From a virus, in the IMG/VR virus record IMGVR_UViG_3300044491_000241, positions 1 to 55,042 of that record: DNA of 55,042 bases. The stretch is one strand, 5' to 3'. Under the pieces are notes generated by a model, which worked only from the letters and a program-made list of their open reading frames with translations, was not told the origin of the DNA and made no database searches. This document shows, in pieces, positions 42,980 through 51,225 of the stretch; the stretch's first letter is position 1, and each line of letters begins with the position of its first letter. Made by a program: the position numbers and the translations under genes.

Positions 42980-43396
42980 CTATTCTTCTAACCAAGCATC
43001 TGGAATTGATTTATCAGCATACTTAAAACCGTACTTGTCACACCAGTCTGCGTAAGAAGACTTGGCACCCTTGTAAAGCTTTGATCTGCTGTTATAAAAT
43101 ACGAATCGGATATCAAGATCAGGAAACTGCTTCTTGATTTCTTTATGTTTGCGTCTGTCATTTGAAATAAACCGTCCCTTGGTCTCGATTATGATACCGT
43201 TACCAAGAACAAAGTCAGGTGTGTACGTTCTTACTTTTAAATCAACCCACTTAATCTTTTCTTTTTCGTAGGTAAACTTAATACCTTTAGACTGTAGCTC
43301 TTTTGCAACATCATCCTCAAAGCCTGAACGATAACCTGCTTTAAGTGCTGATGCTCTGAATCTCTTGTTCATTGTAGGTAAGATCCTCTGGTACAT
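42980..43396 (-). CDS. Endonuclease I (T7 gp3-like Holliday junction resolvase)
   Basis: 138 aa from ATG 43396; ATG 43372 (130 aa) has AGAGG upstream and is an alternative. The four catalytic residues of T7 endonuclease I are all present: E27, D61 (YTPDF), E71 and K73 (IETKG). The C-terminal KLYKGAKSSYADWCDKYG and ADKSIPDAWL also match gp3. It resolves branched replication intermediates and may degrade host DNA. Overlaps the RecB-like nuclease gene by up to 56 bp. Confidence 0.92.
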   Translation of the reverse strand: MYQRILPTMNKRFRASALKAGYRSGFEDDVAKELQSKGIKFTYEKEKIKWVDLKVRTYTPDFVLGNGIIIETKGRFISNDRRKHKEIKKQFPDLDIRFVFYNSRSKLYKGAKSSYADWCDKYGFKYADKSIPDAWLEE

Positions 43397-44225
43397 TTGG
43401 TTTCTTTACCACATCTACCAAAAGAACGTCACCATTACCGTAGACAAATCTTCTGGCTTCAGGCCAGCACTTCTTATTAAACTCACAGAAGCCGCAGGAA
43501 GGGTGTAGTTTTTTATTGGGGCTTGTCTTTGATTGAGGTACAGGTTCAAAGCCTCTGTCTGGGATACCTCCTTTAACCATTGACTTAACGTTCTCTACTT
43601 CCTTTTCCTTCTGCTCTAGCTCAGGAGTAAAATCGTAGACATCAAGACAGATGGACCCACTTACTTTACATACAACAAGGAAAGCTCCATGTGTTTTGTT
43701 TGTTACGAGAGGATCATCCTTGGCTGCGTACACGTAAGAACTTAGTTGACTGATATAACCAAAGGGATCTTCATCTCTTAAGTTACCTTCAGTAAACTTT
43801 TTAAAGGAGTAAGGAGAAGCAGACTTAACATCTACTGTCATACCATCAATCACTGCATCTCTGTGACCAGATAGACTGTTGATACGCATACGATCTTGCT
43901 GACCTGTCACGCTGTGGCCTGATGCCTGGACAATAGCAAGCACTAGCTCTTCGATCATGTCTCCATAAAAGAACTTTAAAAGGTCTGATGGAGCAAGAGG
44001 CTTTGCTGTATTAGTCTCGTTGATTTTGTACCACAGTTTTCTTTTACAAGGACTGCCTATAGAAGAGAAGGATAAGTACCCTCTTGGTTTCTGTGGTTCT
44101 TTAAATCTAGAAGAGGCTGCTCTACCAATACGTTCAGCCATCTCAAGGCTTATCATACGATCCCAGCCCTTGAGACCAAGGATGGTATCTTCCATATCTT
44201 TAACAAGTGTGTTGATGTCAGCCAT
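43341..44225 (-). CDS. Cas4/RecB-family exonuclease with probable Fe-S cluster
   Basis: 294 aa. Motifs: SSIGSPCKRKLWY (N-terminal Cys), SGHRDAVIDGMTVDVKSAS (D...DxK active site) and a QLSSYVYAAK helix; near the C-terminus CGFCEFNKKCW provides three more Cys. One N-terminal plus three C-terminal Cys is the Fe-S pattern of Cas4/AddB nucleases. It takes the place of the T7 gp6 exonuclease in recombination or host-DNA breakdown. AAAGGATAG precedes the ATG. Confidence 0.88.
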   Translation of the reverse strand: MADINTLVKDMEDTILGLKGWDRMISLEMAERIGRAASSRFKEPQKPRGYLSFSSIGSPCKRKLWYKINETNTAKPLAPSDLLKFFYGDMIEELVLAIVQASGHSVTGQQDRMRINSLSGHRDAVIDGMTVDVKSASPYSFKKFTEGNLRDEDPFGYISQLSSYVYAAKDDPLVTNKTHGAFLVVCKVSGSICLDVYDFTPELEQKEKEVENVKSMVKGGIPDRGFEPVPQSKTSPNKKLHPSCGFCEFNKKCWPEARRFVYGNGDVLLVDVVKKPNVPEDLTYNEQEIQSIST

Positions 44226-44248
44226 GTTCTATCCTTTTTTTGGTTGTA

Positions 44249-44272
44249 CCCCCACCCAGTTAAGGGTGAGGG
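44249..44272 (-). other. Intercistronic hairpin between SSB and exonuclease
   Basis: On the minus strand CCCTCACCC-TTAACT-GGGTGGGGG forms a nine-pair stem with one G-U pair, in the 77-bp gap between the SSB and exonuclease genes. No T-tract follows. It may be an RNA-processing or stability element that lets SSB transcripts exceed those downstream. Confidence 0.45.
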
Positions 44273-44302
44273 CTGTCTTCTAGGGAAAGGGAACAGGGAA
44301 AC

Positions 44303-44815
44303 CTAGAAGGGGATCGAGTCCTCTGGTTCTTGTGTGGGAGTAGAATCCCCAGCAGAACTCGAATGGTCTGTAAACATTGGGGGCTGGGAGGAACCACCTT
44401 CTGATTCATAGACCACATGATTTAGGACTTGTAGTCCTAACAAACGTGAACCTTTACGTGCACCTGCATCGTACAGTTCAAACTTTACAATACCTTCACT
44501 GCCATTGCCGATAAAACCTTTGTCCTCAAGATTCCAAGTCTTACCTGTAATGTCAGCAACAACAGGCTGACCACCCTGCCAGTCGTACCGTCCTTTGTGT
44601 GGGCGATCCAGAGTGACAGCCCAACCACCATCTGTTTCTTTGAATGTTTTACCTAAGCCTTCTTTCTTCATAGACTTCATGGTAGCTTCGTCAGTGACGA
44701 CTGTAACTTTGTACATACCATCAGTCTCTGTGTGAAAGTCTGCACGATCCCGATTGACCTCAAACACTTTGGCCCATTCAATCTTACCTTTAATCTCGTG
44801 TTGTGTTGATGGCAT
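44303..44815 (-). CDS. ssb: Single-stranded DNA-binding protein (T7 gp2.5 analogue)
   Basis: 170 aa beta-rich OB-like protein with a flexible Ser/Pro/Gln tail that ends EPEDSIPF: the acidic tip with terminal Phe typical of phage and bacterial SSBs that bind replication partners. It lies between the polymerase and the exonuclease. AAAGGAGGGCAAG gives it the strongest ribosome site in the replication block, fitting high expression. Domain similarity is by composition, tip and context. Confidence 0.8.
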   Translation of the reverse strand: MPSTQHEIKGKIEWAKVFEVNRDRADFHTETDGMYKVTVVTDEATMKSMKKEGLGKTFKETDGGWAVTLDRPHKGRYDWQGGQPVVADITGKTWNLEDKGFIGNGSEGIVKFELYDAGARKGSRLLGLQVLNHVVYESEGGSSQPPMFTDHSSSAGDSTPTQEPEDSIPF

Positions 44816-44866
44816 CTTGCCCTCCTTTTTTTGATATTGAACACTTAGTCTTTCTACCAGAGTATG

Positions 44867-46828
44867 TCAATGGGTATCAGACCAATTTTTTCCTACGTCA
44901 TATGAACCTGGCGTAGGGATCTTGAAACCTAACTCTTGCCCAGCCTCAAGCATACAGTCTGCTTGGATCTGACCAAGACGCTTGGCTTCTTCTTCTGTGC
45001 CTATGACCTCTACTTGATACTCGTCATGGATAAAACCTACCATCTTAAACTTGATCCCTTCCTTACGGGCAACGTCATGCCAGCGCAGTAGGGTGTGCTT
45101 CATGAGGCAAGCCTCCCCATTCTGCAGTATACCAGCGAGAGCCTTGTGGGTACTAGGTACTTTGACCTTTCGTCCATCGTATCCTTTGAACCAACCATTC
45201 TCCCCAACCTCTTTGATGTATCTGTTCTTCAATTCAAAGAGGCCACCGATACTCATTTCAAAACGAGTACGTGCATCCTGTGCTTCCTTCATTCCAACCT
45301 TAAGTATCTGTGCAGTCTTAGCCACACCTGCCCCCAGCAACCAAGCATAGATGAAAGTCTTTGCCATGTCTCGTGTACCGTTGGGTACATCAAGGGCGTT
45401 CTTGTTGACGTTGTGGATGTCTGTCTCGTTTTCTTTCTTACCTTCCATGATAGCCTTGGCATACTGATCTTCATCAAACATTCTCCAAAGGTAATCAGCA
45501 AGGACTCGTAACTGAATACCGTCGGCATCTGTACCAACAAGCCAAGAGCCTGAGGGTACAGTCCAGCAAGCACGTAGGTGTACATCGTACTGCTTCTTTA
45601 CCTCTTCTACTGCAGTCTTAGCAGACCCATGAAAAGGAGAAGAGATGTTAGCTGTGTTAGGTTCTTTATGGGAACACCGTCCAGTCCAAGCACCAATACT
45701 ATTTATCCTACCATGTATACGCTGATCATCCTTACACTGCCCTATCCACTCCACCAGGGATGAACGCCTACCTTCTAGGGTCAGCCACTGTGCGAGAGCC
45801 TTAGCCCCTGTGGGGGCGTCCTCAGGCAGTGTGTTAAGGTTGTCCTCTGATACAGTGAACCCGTACTTATCAAGATGTTTTTTCTTTTGATCGTAGAACT
45901 CTTGATCCATAGCCTCAACTGATTTGCCGTAAGGATCACCAACTTTCTTACGTGCGAAGTTAATAGCTGTCTTAGTTTTATCTACTGGCAACCAACCCGC
46001 ACTCCATAAGGCATCTATCCGATCCTTGGGTGAGCCAGGTTTAAATTCAATCCAGTCAGAGCAAACAAGATCTTCACCCTCAACGTTAGTAAGGGCGTAC
46101 TTCTCCTTCGACTTAGATACCGTAGCCATTTCAGTGCCATCCTTTTTAAGACGGTACTTGATGCGGTTTACCTCAGTAAGTTTAGGTGGGAAGTCTACTT
46201 GAAACTGTTCTTCAAGTGTCTTCATCTTTTCTTTTACTGAGTTAAGTAAGAACTCTGCCTTTGTCTTATCAAAGTAAAAGCCATAGTACTGTGTGCGTAC
46301 CAGTTCTATCTGAACATCGTGCTCTGTCCTTAAAGACTTAGACCAAGAGCGATCCCAAATAATAGCAGAGAAATGTTCATAAAGATTATGTGTAACCTCG
46401 ATATCTCCATACCAGTACTCAACCATTTCGTCACTGAATTTATCAAACTCATGAAAGTCTCCTTTGTGTTTGTTTAGTCTGATACCCCAAGCCTTTAGAC
46501 TGTGGGGATACTTAGCACCTTTAGGTATATCTATGTCGTAGTCTACGAGTCGGCTCACTATCAGTGTGTCTATAACTTTCTTTGGGTCAATCAACCTAGG
46601 CTTCAACAGTTTGTTTAACATGGGTGCGTCAAACTGTATGAAGTTGTGACCAACAATCAGATCTGCTGATTCGTACCATGCAATAGCTGCTGCCTTAGCC
46701 ACTGGATCTTCGTGGCAGTTCTCAAACTTGTGTACTTCACCAGTAGAAAGATCCTTCCCACCACAAAGCCACAGCTTATCACTGTCCTCCAGTCCATTTG
46801 TTTCTATGTCACTGATAACTATCTTCAT
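44867..46828 (-). CDS. polA: Family A DNA polymerase with 3'-5' exonuclease (T7-like)
   Basis: 653 aa. Exonuclease: D7-x-E9, GHNFIQFDAP with D67, and Y138-x3-D142. Polymerase: motif A D434 (TDADGIQLR), motif B R486 to Y494 (RDMAKTFIYAWLLGAG) and motif C H601-D602-E603. K490 and Y494 correspond to E. coli Pol I K758 and F762; Tyr there is associated with virulent phages such as T7. It replicates the genome with the primase-helicase, whose stop overlaps this start (ATGA). No DnaJ-type insertion is seen in it. Confidence 0.95.
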   Translation of the reverse strand: MKIVISDIETNGLEDSDKLWLCGGKDLSTGEVHKFENCHEDPVAKAAAIAWYESADLIVGHNFIQFDAPMLNKLLKPRLIDPKKVIDTLIVSRLVDYDIDIPKGAKYPHSLKAWGIRLNKHKGDFHEFDKFSDEMVEYWYGDIEVTHNLYEHFSAIIWDRSWSKSLRTEHDVQIELVRTQYYGFYFDKTKAEFLLNSVKEKMKTLEEQFQVDFPPKLTEVNRIKYRLKKDGTEMATVSKSKEKYALTNVEGEDLVCSDWIEFKPGSPKDRIDALWSAGWLPVDKTKTAINFARKKVGDPYGKSVEAMDQEFYDQKKKHLDKYGFTVSEDNLNTLPEDAPTGAKALAQWLTLEGRRSSLVEWIGQCKDDQRIHGRINSIGAWTGRCSHKEPNTANISSPFHGSAKTAVEEVKKQYDVHLRACWTVPSGSWLVGTDADGIQLRVLADYLWRMFDEDQYAKAIMEGKKENETDIHNVNKNALDVPNGTRDMAKTFIYAWLLGAGVAKTAQILKVGMKEAQDARTRFEMSIGGLFELKNRYIKEVGENGWFKGYDGRKVKVPSTHKALAGILQNGEACLMKHTLLRWHDVARKEGIKFKMVGFIHDEYQVEVIGTEEEAKRLGQIQADCMLEAGQELGFKIPTPGSYDVGKNWSDTH

Positions 46829-48420
46829 CCGTTAAACACAACCTCTTCCAGGATCGTAGTCTCAGGATCATAGTACACAGAACCTGCATTACCTAACTTA
46901 GCAAAGGGTCTGTTCTTATCAACAATAAACTGTGTTGTGTTACGAACAACCTCGTCATCCGATTCGGTATCACGTTCAAGTTTGACACAGATGATTGCTT
47001 CCTCTTCAAGGGATGCTGCATACTTGGTTCGTCCATCCTCGTTGACCTGAGAGATAAAGACTACACCAATGTTCAACTCCTTAGCGAGTTGAGCCATACG
47101 TGCACCTAGTGTGGTGAGGGTGCTGGTTGCAGCGTCAACCCCTGAGTTAGACAGGTAAGCAAGACGTTGTACGTGATCAATGAATATAAACTCTGCCCCG
47201 TAGACTGTTGAGGCAAGGCGTACATACTCAAGTAATTGCATGGGATCGTCATGTGCTTGCATCTCAAAGATGATAGTGCTTTCACCACCAGCCATCTTCT
47301 GTGCAGCCTGTATGACTTGATCCTCAGTGTAGCCCGTAGCTACAGCATCCTCTTTGGTACGTACATTCCAGCCTAACTCATAGGTTGCCATAGCCCGATA
47401 GGTTGTAGACTTCATCTCTTCCATGTGAAGCAAAGCAATACGTGTCTGTTGCTTAAGTAAAGCTACTTCGAAGTACCTGACTAACTCAGTCTTACCCTGC
47501 CCACGCATAGCCTTGATGAACGTAAGACCACCCTTCACTAGGCCACGCATCTTATCGTCTAAGCCTGTGTGTCCTGTTGGTACGTACTCGTATGGGTTCT
47601 CTGTCGAGATTGCTTTCTCTACTTCAAGGTCACCAACAAAGAAGTTGTCAGGACTGAACCGTTGAGGCTTGAGTGCTGCCCACTTGAGATCCTCGCTGTC
47701 ACCTTCCATAAGGAATTCGTTGGCATCTTTCCACTTGGACATAGGCACATAGTAAAACTTGTCAGGCATCATGCTGTACAGTTTCTGTGCTGCACCCTTA
47801 CCTGCTGCGTCAAGCTCACCTCCGTACACCACCATCTCAAACGAGTTGATGTACTCGAAGTTGTCCTTGATAAACTTCTCTGACAGTGAGGCAGAAGGCA
47901 GCGACTTAACAGGGAATGATTTACCTAGTACCTGATACAGACTGGCGGCATCAAACTCACCCTCTGTAATGTAAAGACGTTTGCTTGAACCTGCGTTGAA
48001 GTCAGGACCATACAAATCAGTGGGTGCCCCACGTTCTTTAGTCCAGAACTTTTTCTCAGCATACCCACGATACTTGACGTTGTTAGGGTACTTGAAAGCA
48101 TACCGCACTGGTGTGTTGTTCTCACCGTACTGCAGTTGGATGTTGTATAACTTTGCTACGTCTTCATCTAGCCCACGAATACCGTTGAACCTACCACTAA
48201 TAATCTTGGTGCTGCGTAGGTCTACCTTAGGTGGCGGCGGTGGATAGGTGCCTTCAGCCCACGCAAATTTTTTGTCTCTCCCAGGGTATCCTCTATTGCA
48301 CGACTGACAATGCCCAACCTTTGATAATACATTGTAGCTAAAGGCATCACTGCTTGCGCAGTCCTCAAATGGGCAAGGCTGGTGTGTTACCTCGTTGCTG
48401 CTGTTTATTGCTGCTGTCAT
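46825..48420 (-). CDS. Primase-helicase (T7 gp4-like)
   Basis: 531 aa from ATG 48420, preferred because GGAAAGGG lies 9 nt upstream; the frame is open to ATG 48459 (544 aa). Zinc-binding primase domain: CPFEDC and CQSC (C29, C34, C51, C54 in the long form). [23 protein letters not shown], then [14 protein letters not shown]. Helicase: Walker [13 protein letters not shown], Walker [12 protein letters not shown], and [12 protein letters not shown]. It unwinds the fork and lays primers for the T7-like polymerase next to it. Confidence 0.93.
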   Translation of the reverse strand: MTAAINSSNEVTHQPCPFEDCASSDAFSYNVLSKVGHCQSCNRGYPGRDKKFAWAEGTYPPPPPKVDLRSTKIISGRFNGIRGLDEDVAKLYNIQLQYGENNTPVRYAFKYPNNVKYRGYAEKKFWTKERGAPTDLYGPDFNAGSSKRLYITEGEFDAASLYQVLGKSFPVKSLPSASLSEKFIKDNFEYINSFEMVVYGGELDAAGKGAAQKLYSMMPDKFYYVPMSKWKDANEFLMEGDSEDLKWAALKPQRFSPDNFFVGDLEVEKAISTENPYEYVPTGHTGLDDKMRGLVKGGLTFIKAMRGQGKTELVRYFEVALLKQQTRIALLHMEEMKSTTYRAMATYELGWNVRTKEDAVATGYTEDQVIQAAQKMAGGESTIIFEMQAHDDPMQLLEYVRLASTVYGAEFIFIDHVQRLAYLSNSGVDAATSTLTTLGARMAQLAKELNIGVVFISQVNEDGRTKYAASLEEEAIICVKLERDTESDDEVVRNTTQFIVDKNRPFAKLGNAGSVYYDPETTILEEVVFNG

Positions 48421-48697
48421 TGGACTGTTCCCTTTCCTTTGATCGTTGACGTTCTTCATGTGTCATAGCACGAATTTCTTTTGATGGCAATGCACCGCTT
48501 AGTACATCCTCATACTTGTTGAACAGTTGTTCAAACTTCCATTGGTATAGTTGTTGCATACCCATTAGTGTGTTCATCAGTTCATCATGGGTGGGGTCAC
48601 GTTCACCGTCACCTATCTGCCTGAACACAACCTGTAGGTCATCACACACATGCCAGCAATCCATGATCATTGGTTCTAGGTCATACAGTTTAGGCAT
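48365..48697 (-). CDS. Conserved small protein upstream of primase-helicase
   Basis: 110 aa. N-terminal helices [21 protein letters not shown] and a middle [16 protein letters not shown] segment resemble a small protein I recall from marine phages next to replication genes; the C-terminus is Arg/Glu/Gln-rich and disordered. AGGAGA precedes the ATG, which overlaps the HD-protein stop. Function unknown, perhaps a helicase partner. Confidence 0.7.
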   Translation of the reverse strand: MPKLYDLEPMIMDCWHVCDDLQVVFRQIGDGERDPTHDELMNTLMGMQQLYQWKFEQLFNKYEDVLSGALPSKEIRAMTHEERQRSKEREQSNDSSNKQQQRGNTPALPI

Positions 48698-49161
48698 CAG
48701 TATTCTCCTATTAGTTTGAGTGCTGCCTTATACCGATTAAGGCGATGGATATCTTTCTGAGTTATATCATTGATACGTGAGATATCTAAGTTATCCTTGA
48801 TATCTGCAGCCTTGACTTTCAGGCCAATTCTATTGGCTTTGGTGCGCTCTATGAACCGAAGGTAATGATCGAGCCTTTGGTCTTCGGGAAGAGATTGGTA
48901 TTCTGCCTCTTCCTCTGGCGTTTTGCTCACACTCTTCAGTGCCTGAATGACCTCTTCGGAAAACCCCTCAGTCTCAAGACCCTCCCAACTCCATCCTTCA
49001 CAATCCTCCACAACATCATGAAGAACACCCACGATACGTTCCTCTTCTTTATCGAGAGATAGCATCACTCGAAGTGGATGTAGGATATAAGGATTGCCTC
49101 CTTTATCGACTTGTCCTGTGTGTGCCTCTAAGGCAATCTCTATGGCAATTTCTAAGTTCAT
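48697..49161 (-). CDS. RelA/SpoT-type HD hydrolase (MESH1-like)
   Basis: 154 aa single domain. [20 protein letters not shown] with H28, then GVLHDVVED with H48-D49 and E52-D53, and KAADIKDN with D120 and N124: the metal-binding pattern of the (p)ppGpp hydrolase domain of SpoT and of stand-alone MESH1. No synthetase, TGS or ACT part exists. It would remove the alarmone and keep transcription and nucleotide synthesis running in starved cells. GGATAAGGA precedes the ATG. Substrate is inferred from family. Confidence 0.85.
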   Translation of the reverse strand: MNLEIAIEIALEAHTGQVDKGGNPYILHPLRVMLSLDKEEERIVGVLHDVVEDCEGWSWEGLETEGFSEEVIQALKSVSKTPEEEAEYQSLPEDQRLDHYLRFIERTKANRIGLKVKAADIKDNLDISRINDITQKDIHRLNRYKAALKLIGEY

Positions 49162-49205
49162 TCCTTATCCTTTCTAATAATCTTGAAGCCTTGCTTCTCA
49201 AGTGC
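49158..49205 (-). pseudogene. Decayed gene remnant between thyX and the HD gene
   Basis: After the thyX TAG the same frame continues for seven codons to a second TAG (49206-49208), then reads 15 protein-like codons ([15 protein letters not shown]) to a TGA that overlaps the next ATG (ATGA). It has no start codon. The coupled stop and the Lys-rich helix look like the tail of a small lost gene. Confidence 0.35.
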
Positions 49206-49229
49206 CTATATCAACCGTTCTAGGACTCT

Positions 49230-49886
49230 CTAAGTGTCACTATCATCATCCTCCGTCAGTGCATCCCACGATACAGGGAATAGTTCAATCATCTTACGAT
49301 CAATCTGACGTGCTACCTCTCGTGTCTCTGCCTGTGTGTCAGACTTGCAGCGTAGGTTACACATACGAGAAAAGGCATCAACGCTACCTGACCAGTACCA
49401 CTCAGTCATCGTGGACTGTGGTAGTTCCATACGGGCTTGCTCAGGTGCTACCCCAAGACCTATAAGATCTTTGTAGGCTTTAAGTGCTGCCCAATTAACA
49501 CTGCCCCAGTCACCCACGTCAACGACACCATCAGAGCCTTGCTTCTTATCAGCACTACGCCCACGCCATACCTCAGGCACATAGAACTCAGGTTCATCAT
49601 CGACATACCTACGGCTGATCTCATTCCATCTCAAGAACTTATGCTTGACTAGCTGACGTGCTACAAATATCGGAGCCTTGACGTGGAAGCTGGCGAAGCA
49701 ATGTCCGAATGGAGAAATATGGCGATGCTTGGCTAGATAACGGATCAGCCTATCATCCTTAGACTTGAGCTTTGGTGGGCCCCAAGGATCGTCTTCCATC
49801 TCACTTGTCTTACCAAAGGATACTCGTGCTGCGTTAGCTACGGTCAGGTCATTGCCCATGTGGTTTATGTATGTCGCTTTAATCAC
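49230..49886 (-). CDS. thyX: Flavin-dependent thymidylate synthase ThyX, GTG start
   Basis: 218 aa from GTG 49886, with GGAG 9 nt upstream. RHISPFGHCFASFHVKAPIF and QLVKHKFLRWNEISRRYV match ThyX; the signature RHR-x7-S appears as K81-H82-K83-x7-S91. YWSGSVDAFSRMCNLRC is the C-terminal active-site region. It methylates dUMP with folate, FAD and NADPH. It overlaps the upstream 59-aa gene by eight bases. The conservative Arg-to-Lys changes in the signature should keep dUMP binding, but this is inference. Confidence 0.93.
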   Translation of the reverse strand: MIKATYINHMGNDLTVANAARVSFGKTSEMEDDPWGPPKLKSKDDRLIRYLAKHRHISPFGHCFASFHVKAPIFVARQLVKHKFLRWNEISRRYVDDEPEFYVPEVWRGRSADKKQGSDGVVDVGDWGSVNWAALKAYKDLIGLGVAPEQARMELPQSTMTEWYWSGSVDAFSRMCNLRCKSDTQAETREVARQIDRKMIELFPVSWDALTEDDDSDT

Positions 49887-50058
49887 CTATCTGTACTCCA
49901 ATACATTGCACTGTCTCATTCTTTTCATTGACCATAATTAGAGCTTTATTCAGTCCGACTTTACATAAGGTTTCGTTATCATATGTACCCAGTTGGTAGT
50001 ACTGTACACCGTTCTCTGGTACTACAACAAACCAAATCAAAACAAATATAGTTTTCAC
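49879..50058 (-). CDS. Small secreted two-Cys protein, GTG start
   Basis: 59 aa from GTG 50058, with GGGGAAG 4 nt upstream. Residues 1-13 are a hydrophobic signal-like stretch (KTIFVLIWFVVVP); the mature part is ENGVQYYQLG with Cys at 32 and 52, able to form one disulfide. It lies between the tRNA and thyX and overlaps thyX by eight bases. Probably periplasmic. Not recognised. Confidence 0.7.
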   Translation of the reverse strand: MKTIFVLIWFVVVPENGVQYYQLGTYDNETLCKVGLNKALIMVNEKNETVQCIGVQIGD

Positions 50059-50078
50059 TTGTCTTCCCCTTCGTTGTT

Positions 50079-50155
50079 TGGCCCACCCTGCAGGACTCGA
50101 ACCTGCAACCTACTGCTTAGAAGGCAGTTGCTCTATCCAGTTGAGCTAAGGATGG
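50079..50155 (-). tRNA. tRNA-Arg (anticodon UCU), CCA encoded
   Basis: Minus-strand cloverleaf: acceptor CCATCCT paired to AGGGTGG with one G-U pair, D-arm GCTC/GAGC, anticodon stem ACTGC/GCAGT with loop CTTCTAA (anticodon TCT), T-arm GCAGG-TTCGAGT-CCTGC, discriminator G and encoded CCA. It reads AGA/AGG, codons common in this AT-rich phage. Co-directional with flanking early genes. No integrase is present, so use as an attachment site is unlikely. Confidence 0.95.
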
Positions 50156-50211
50156 TATCTCTAGTTTACTTTAGTCTCCCAACCCAATGTGATACGTCAT
50201 CATGTGGGTCA

Positions 50212-50424
50212 TCAATCTCTTTTGTCGTCGCTCCATTCAATACTAAATTCCTTCCCTGTGTGCTTTTCTACAGCGTCAATCACAGAGTAGGCTCCCTTCT
50301 CAAACCCTTCACTGAATGCCTCTGCAATATCTTCTTTGTCGTTATATTTTCTATATAGAAAACCGATTAAGAAAGAGAGGACTATAAGAAGAATTGTTAA
50401 GGGTTCAGGTATGTAGATAGTCAA
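50212..50424 (-). CDS. Small single-TM protein, TTG start
   Basis: 70 aa from TTG 50424, with AAGGG 7 nt upstream and overlap with the previous stop (TTGA). N-terminal TM (about 9-23, LTILLIVLSFLIGFLY) followed by an acidic cytoplasmic helix and a DDKRD tail. No family recognised; may modify the host membrane early in infection. It is followed by the tRNA gene. Confidence 0.65.
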   Translation of the reverse strand: MTIYIPEPLTILLIVLSFLIGFLYRKYNDKEDIAEAFSEGFEKGAYSVIDAVEKHTGKEFSIEWSDDKRD

Positions 50425-50621
50425 TGGTACGCCCTTAAATCTTTTTTATCTTTCCAAACTTGAAACTGTTTTGGGGTTAGACCTTGCTCTTCCATAAATT
50501 CTTGCAGGTCATAGACAGCTTCCATCAGTTCAGTGTTGGTAAGCATTATCTTTTTAATGAAGTCATCTGTGTCTACCTCATTCAGTAAAGATAAAACCTT
50601 TTTATATTCTTCCTCTGTCAT
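50421..50621 (-). CDS. Small acidic helical protein
   Basis: 66 aa, all helical and acidic (YKKVLSLLNEVDTDDFIKK, LQEFMEEQGLTPKQFQ), with AAAGGGA before the ATG. No motif recognised. First gene after the large inverted repeat at 50640-50709, so it probably opens a transcription unit. Confidence 0.65.
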   Translation of the reverse strand: MTEEEYKKVLSLLNEVDTDDFIKKIMLTNTELMEAVYDLQEFMEEQGLTPKQFQVWKDKKDLRAYH

Positions 50622-50639
50622 GTGTCCGTCCCTTTCTTG

Positions 50640-50709
50640 TAGTATTACTAACAGTACCTTATTTCTATAAGAGATATAAAGATATTAGTTTAGACTGTTA
50701 GTAATACTA
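50640..50709. repeat. 16-bp perfect inverted repeat in early control gap
   Basis: TAGTATTACTAACAGT (50640-50655) and ACTGTTAGTAATACTA (50694-50709) are perfect reverse complements around a 38-bp AT-rich spacer that itself has a CTTAT/ATAAG stem. The core TAGTAATACTA also occurs at 54384-54394 and, nearly, at 54457-54473. It lies upstream of the minus-strand genes ending at 50212 and fits an operator pair or cruciform. The rest of the gap 50622-50760 shows nothing else clear. Confidence 0.8.
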
Positions 50710-50760
50710 TTAGTAGTTATACACACAGAATTTCATTTCAAGTATGACAGATTGTCACAC

Positions 50761-50832
50761 TTATCTTAAAAGGTAGTACATCCACAGGTAAAATCCAATG
50801 CAAACCCCTAGAGTTACTAAGTCACTGATCAT
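50761..50832 (-). CDS. Possible 23-aa membrane peptide
   Basis: ATG 50832, five bases after the stop of the upstream gene, with AGGTGGT immediately before. The peptide is essentially one TM helix (LVTLGVCIGFYLWMYYLL) ending in Arg. Tight spacing supports translation, but so short a frame could be chance. Confidence 0.35.
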   Translation of the reverse strand: MISDLVTLGVCIGFYLWMYYLLR

Positions 50833-50837
50833 ACCAC

Positions 50838-51197
50838 CTAGTCCAGACGGGATGATGCGTGTGCATCCAGGCCAAAGGCCTTAAGAATTCGGGCTGCTGC
50901 TCGTGCGCCTTCTTCCTTGCAGTCTACGTTCTGGAAGTGGCTGTTGCTGGGGTTCCACCACTGGAATGTTTTACCAGTCCAGTCTAACTCCAAGCCCAGC
51001 GCACGTATTAGCTTGCGTTCTTCACGCCCCAGCTTGGTGTTCCCTTTGTGCTTAGGTGTCACTGTAACCCAAGCAAAACCACAGGCGTACTTGTCCTCAC
51101 CACCCAGATGTTTCTGGATATACTTGTCTGTTGCTACAACAGCTGAAGCCCATGCTTCTTGGCGAATAATCGGTGCGGTTTCAATTGTAAGTTCCAT
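50838..51197 (-). CDS. Early protein, unknown
   Basis: 119 aa from ATG 51197, chosen because AAGGG lies 9 nt upstream; the in-frame ATG 51206 has no spacing to the same site. Compact soluble protein: YACGFAWVTVTPKHKGNTK, FQWWNPSNSHFQNVDCKEEGA, then ARILKAFGLDAHASS. Looks like a well-folded alpha/beta domain, and I recall similar small proteins in marine phage early regions. No function assigned. Confidence 0.7.
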   Translation of the reverse strand: MELTIETAPIIRQEAWASAVVATDKYIQKHLGGEDKYACGFAWVTVTPKHKGNTKLGREERKLIRALGLELDWTGKTFQWWNPSNSHFQNVDCKEEGARAAARILKAFGLDAHASSRLD

Positions 51198-51225
51198 TTC
51201 TTTCATCCCTTTTTAGATAGGTGTC

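Noticed and set aside
50079-50155. tRNA as a prophage attachment site
   Set aside because: No integrase or excisionase gene and no second partial tRNA copy were seen.
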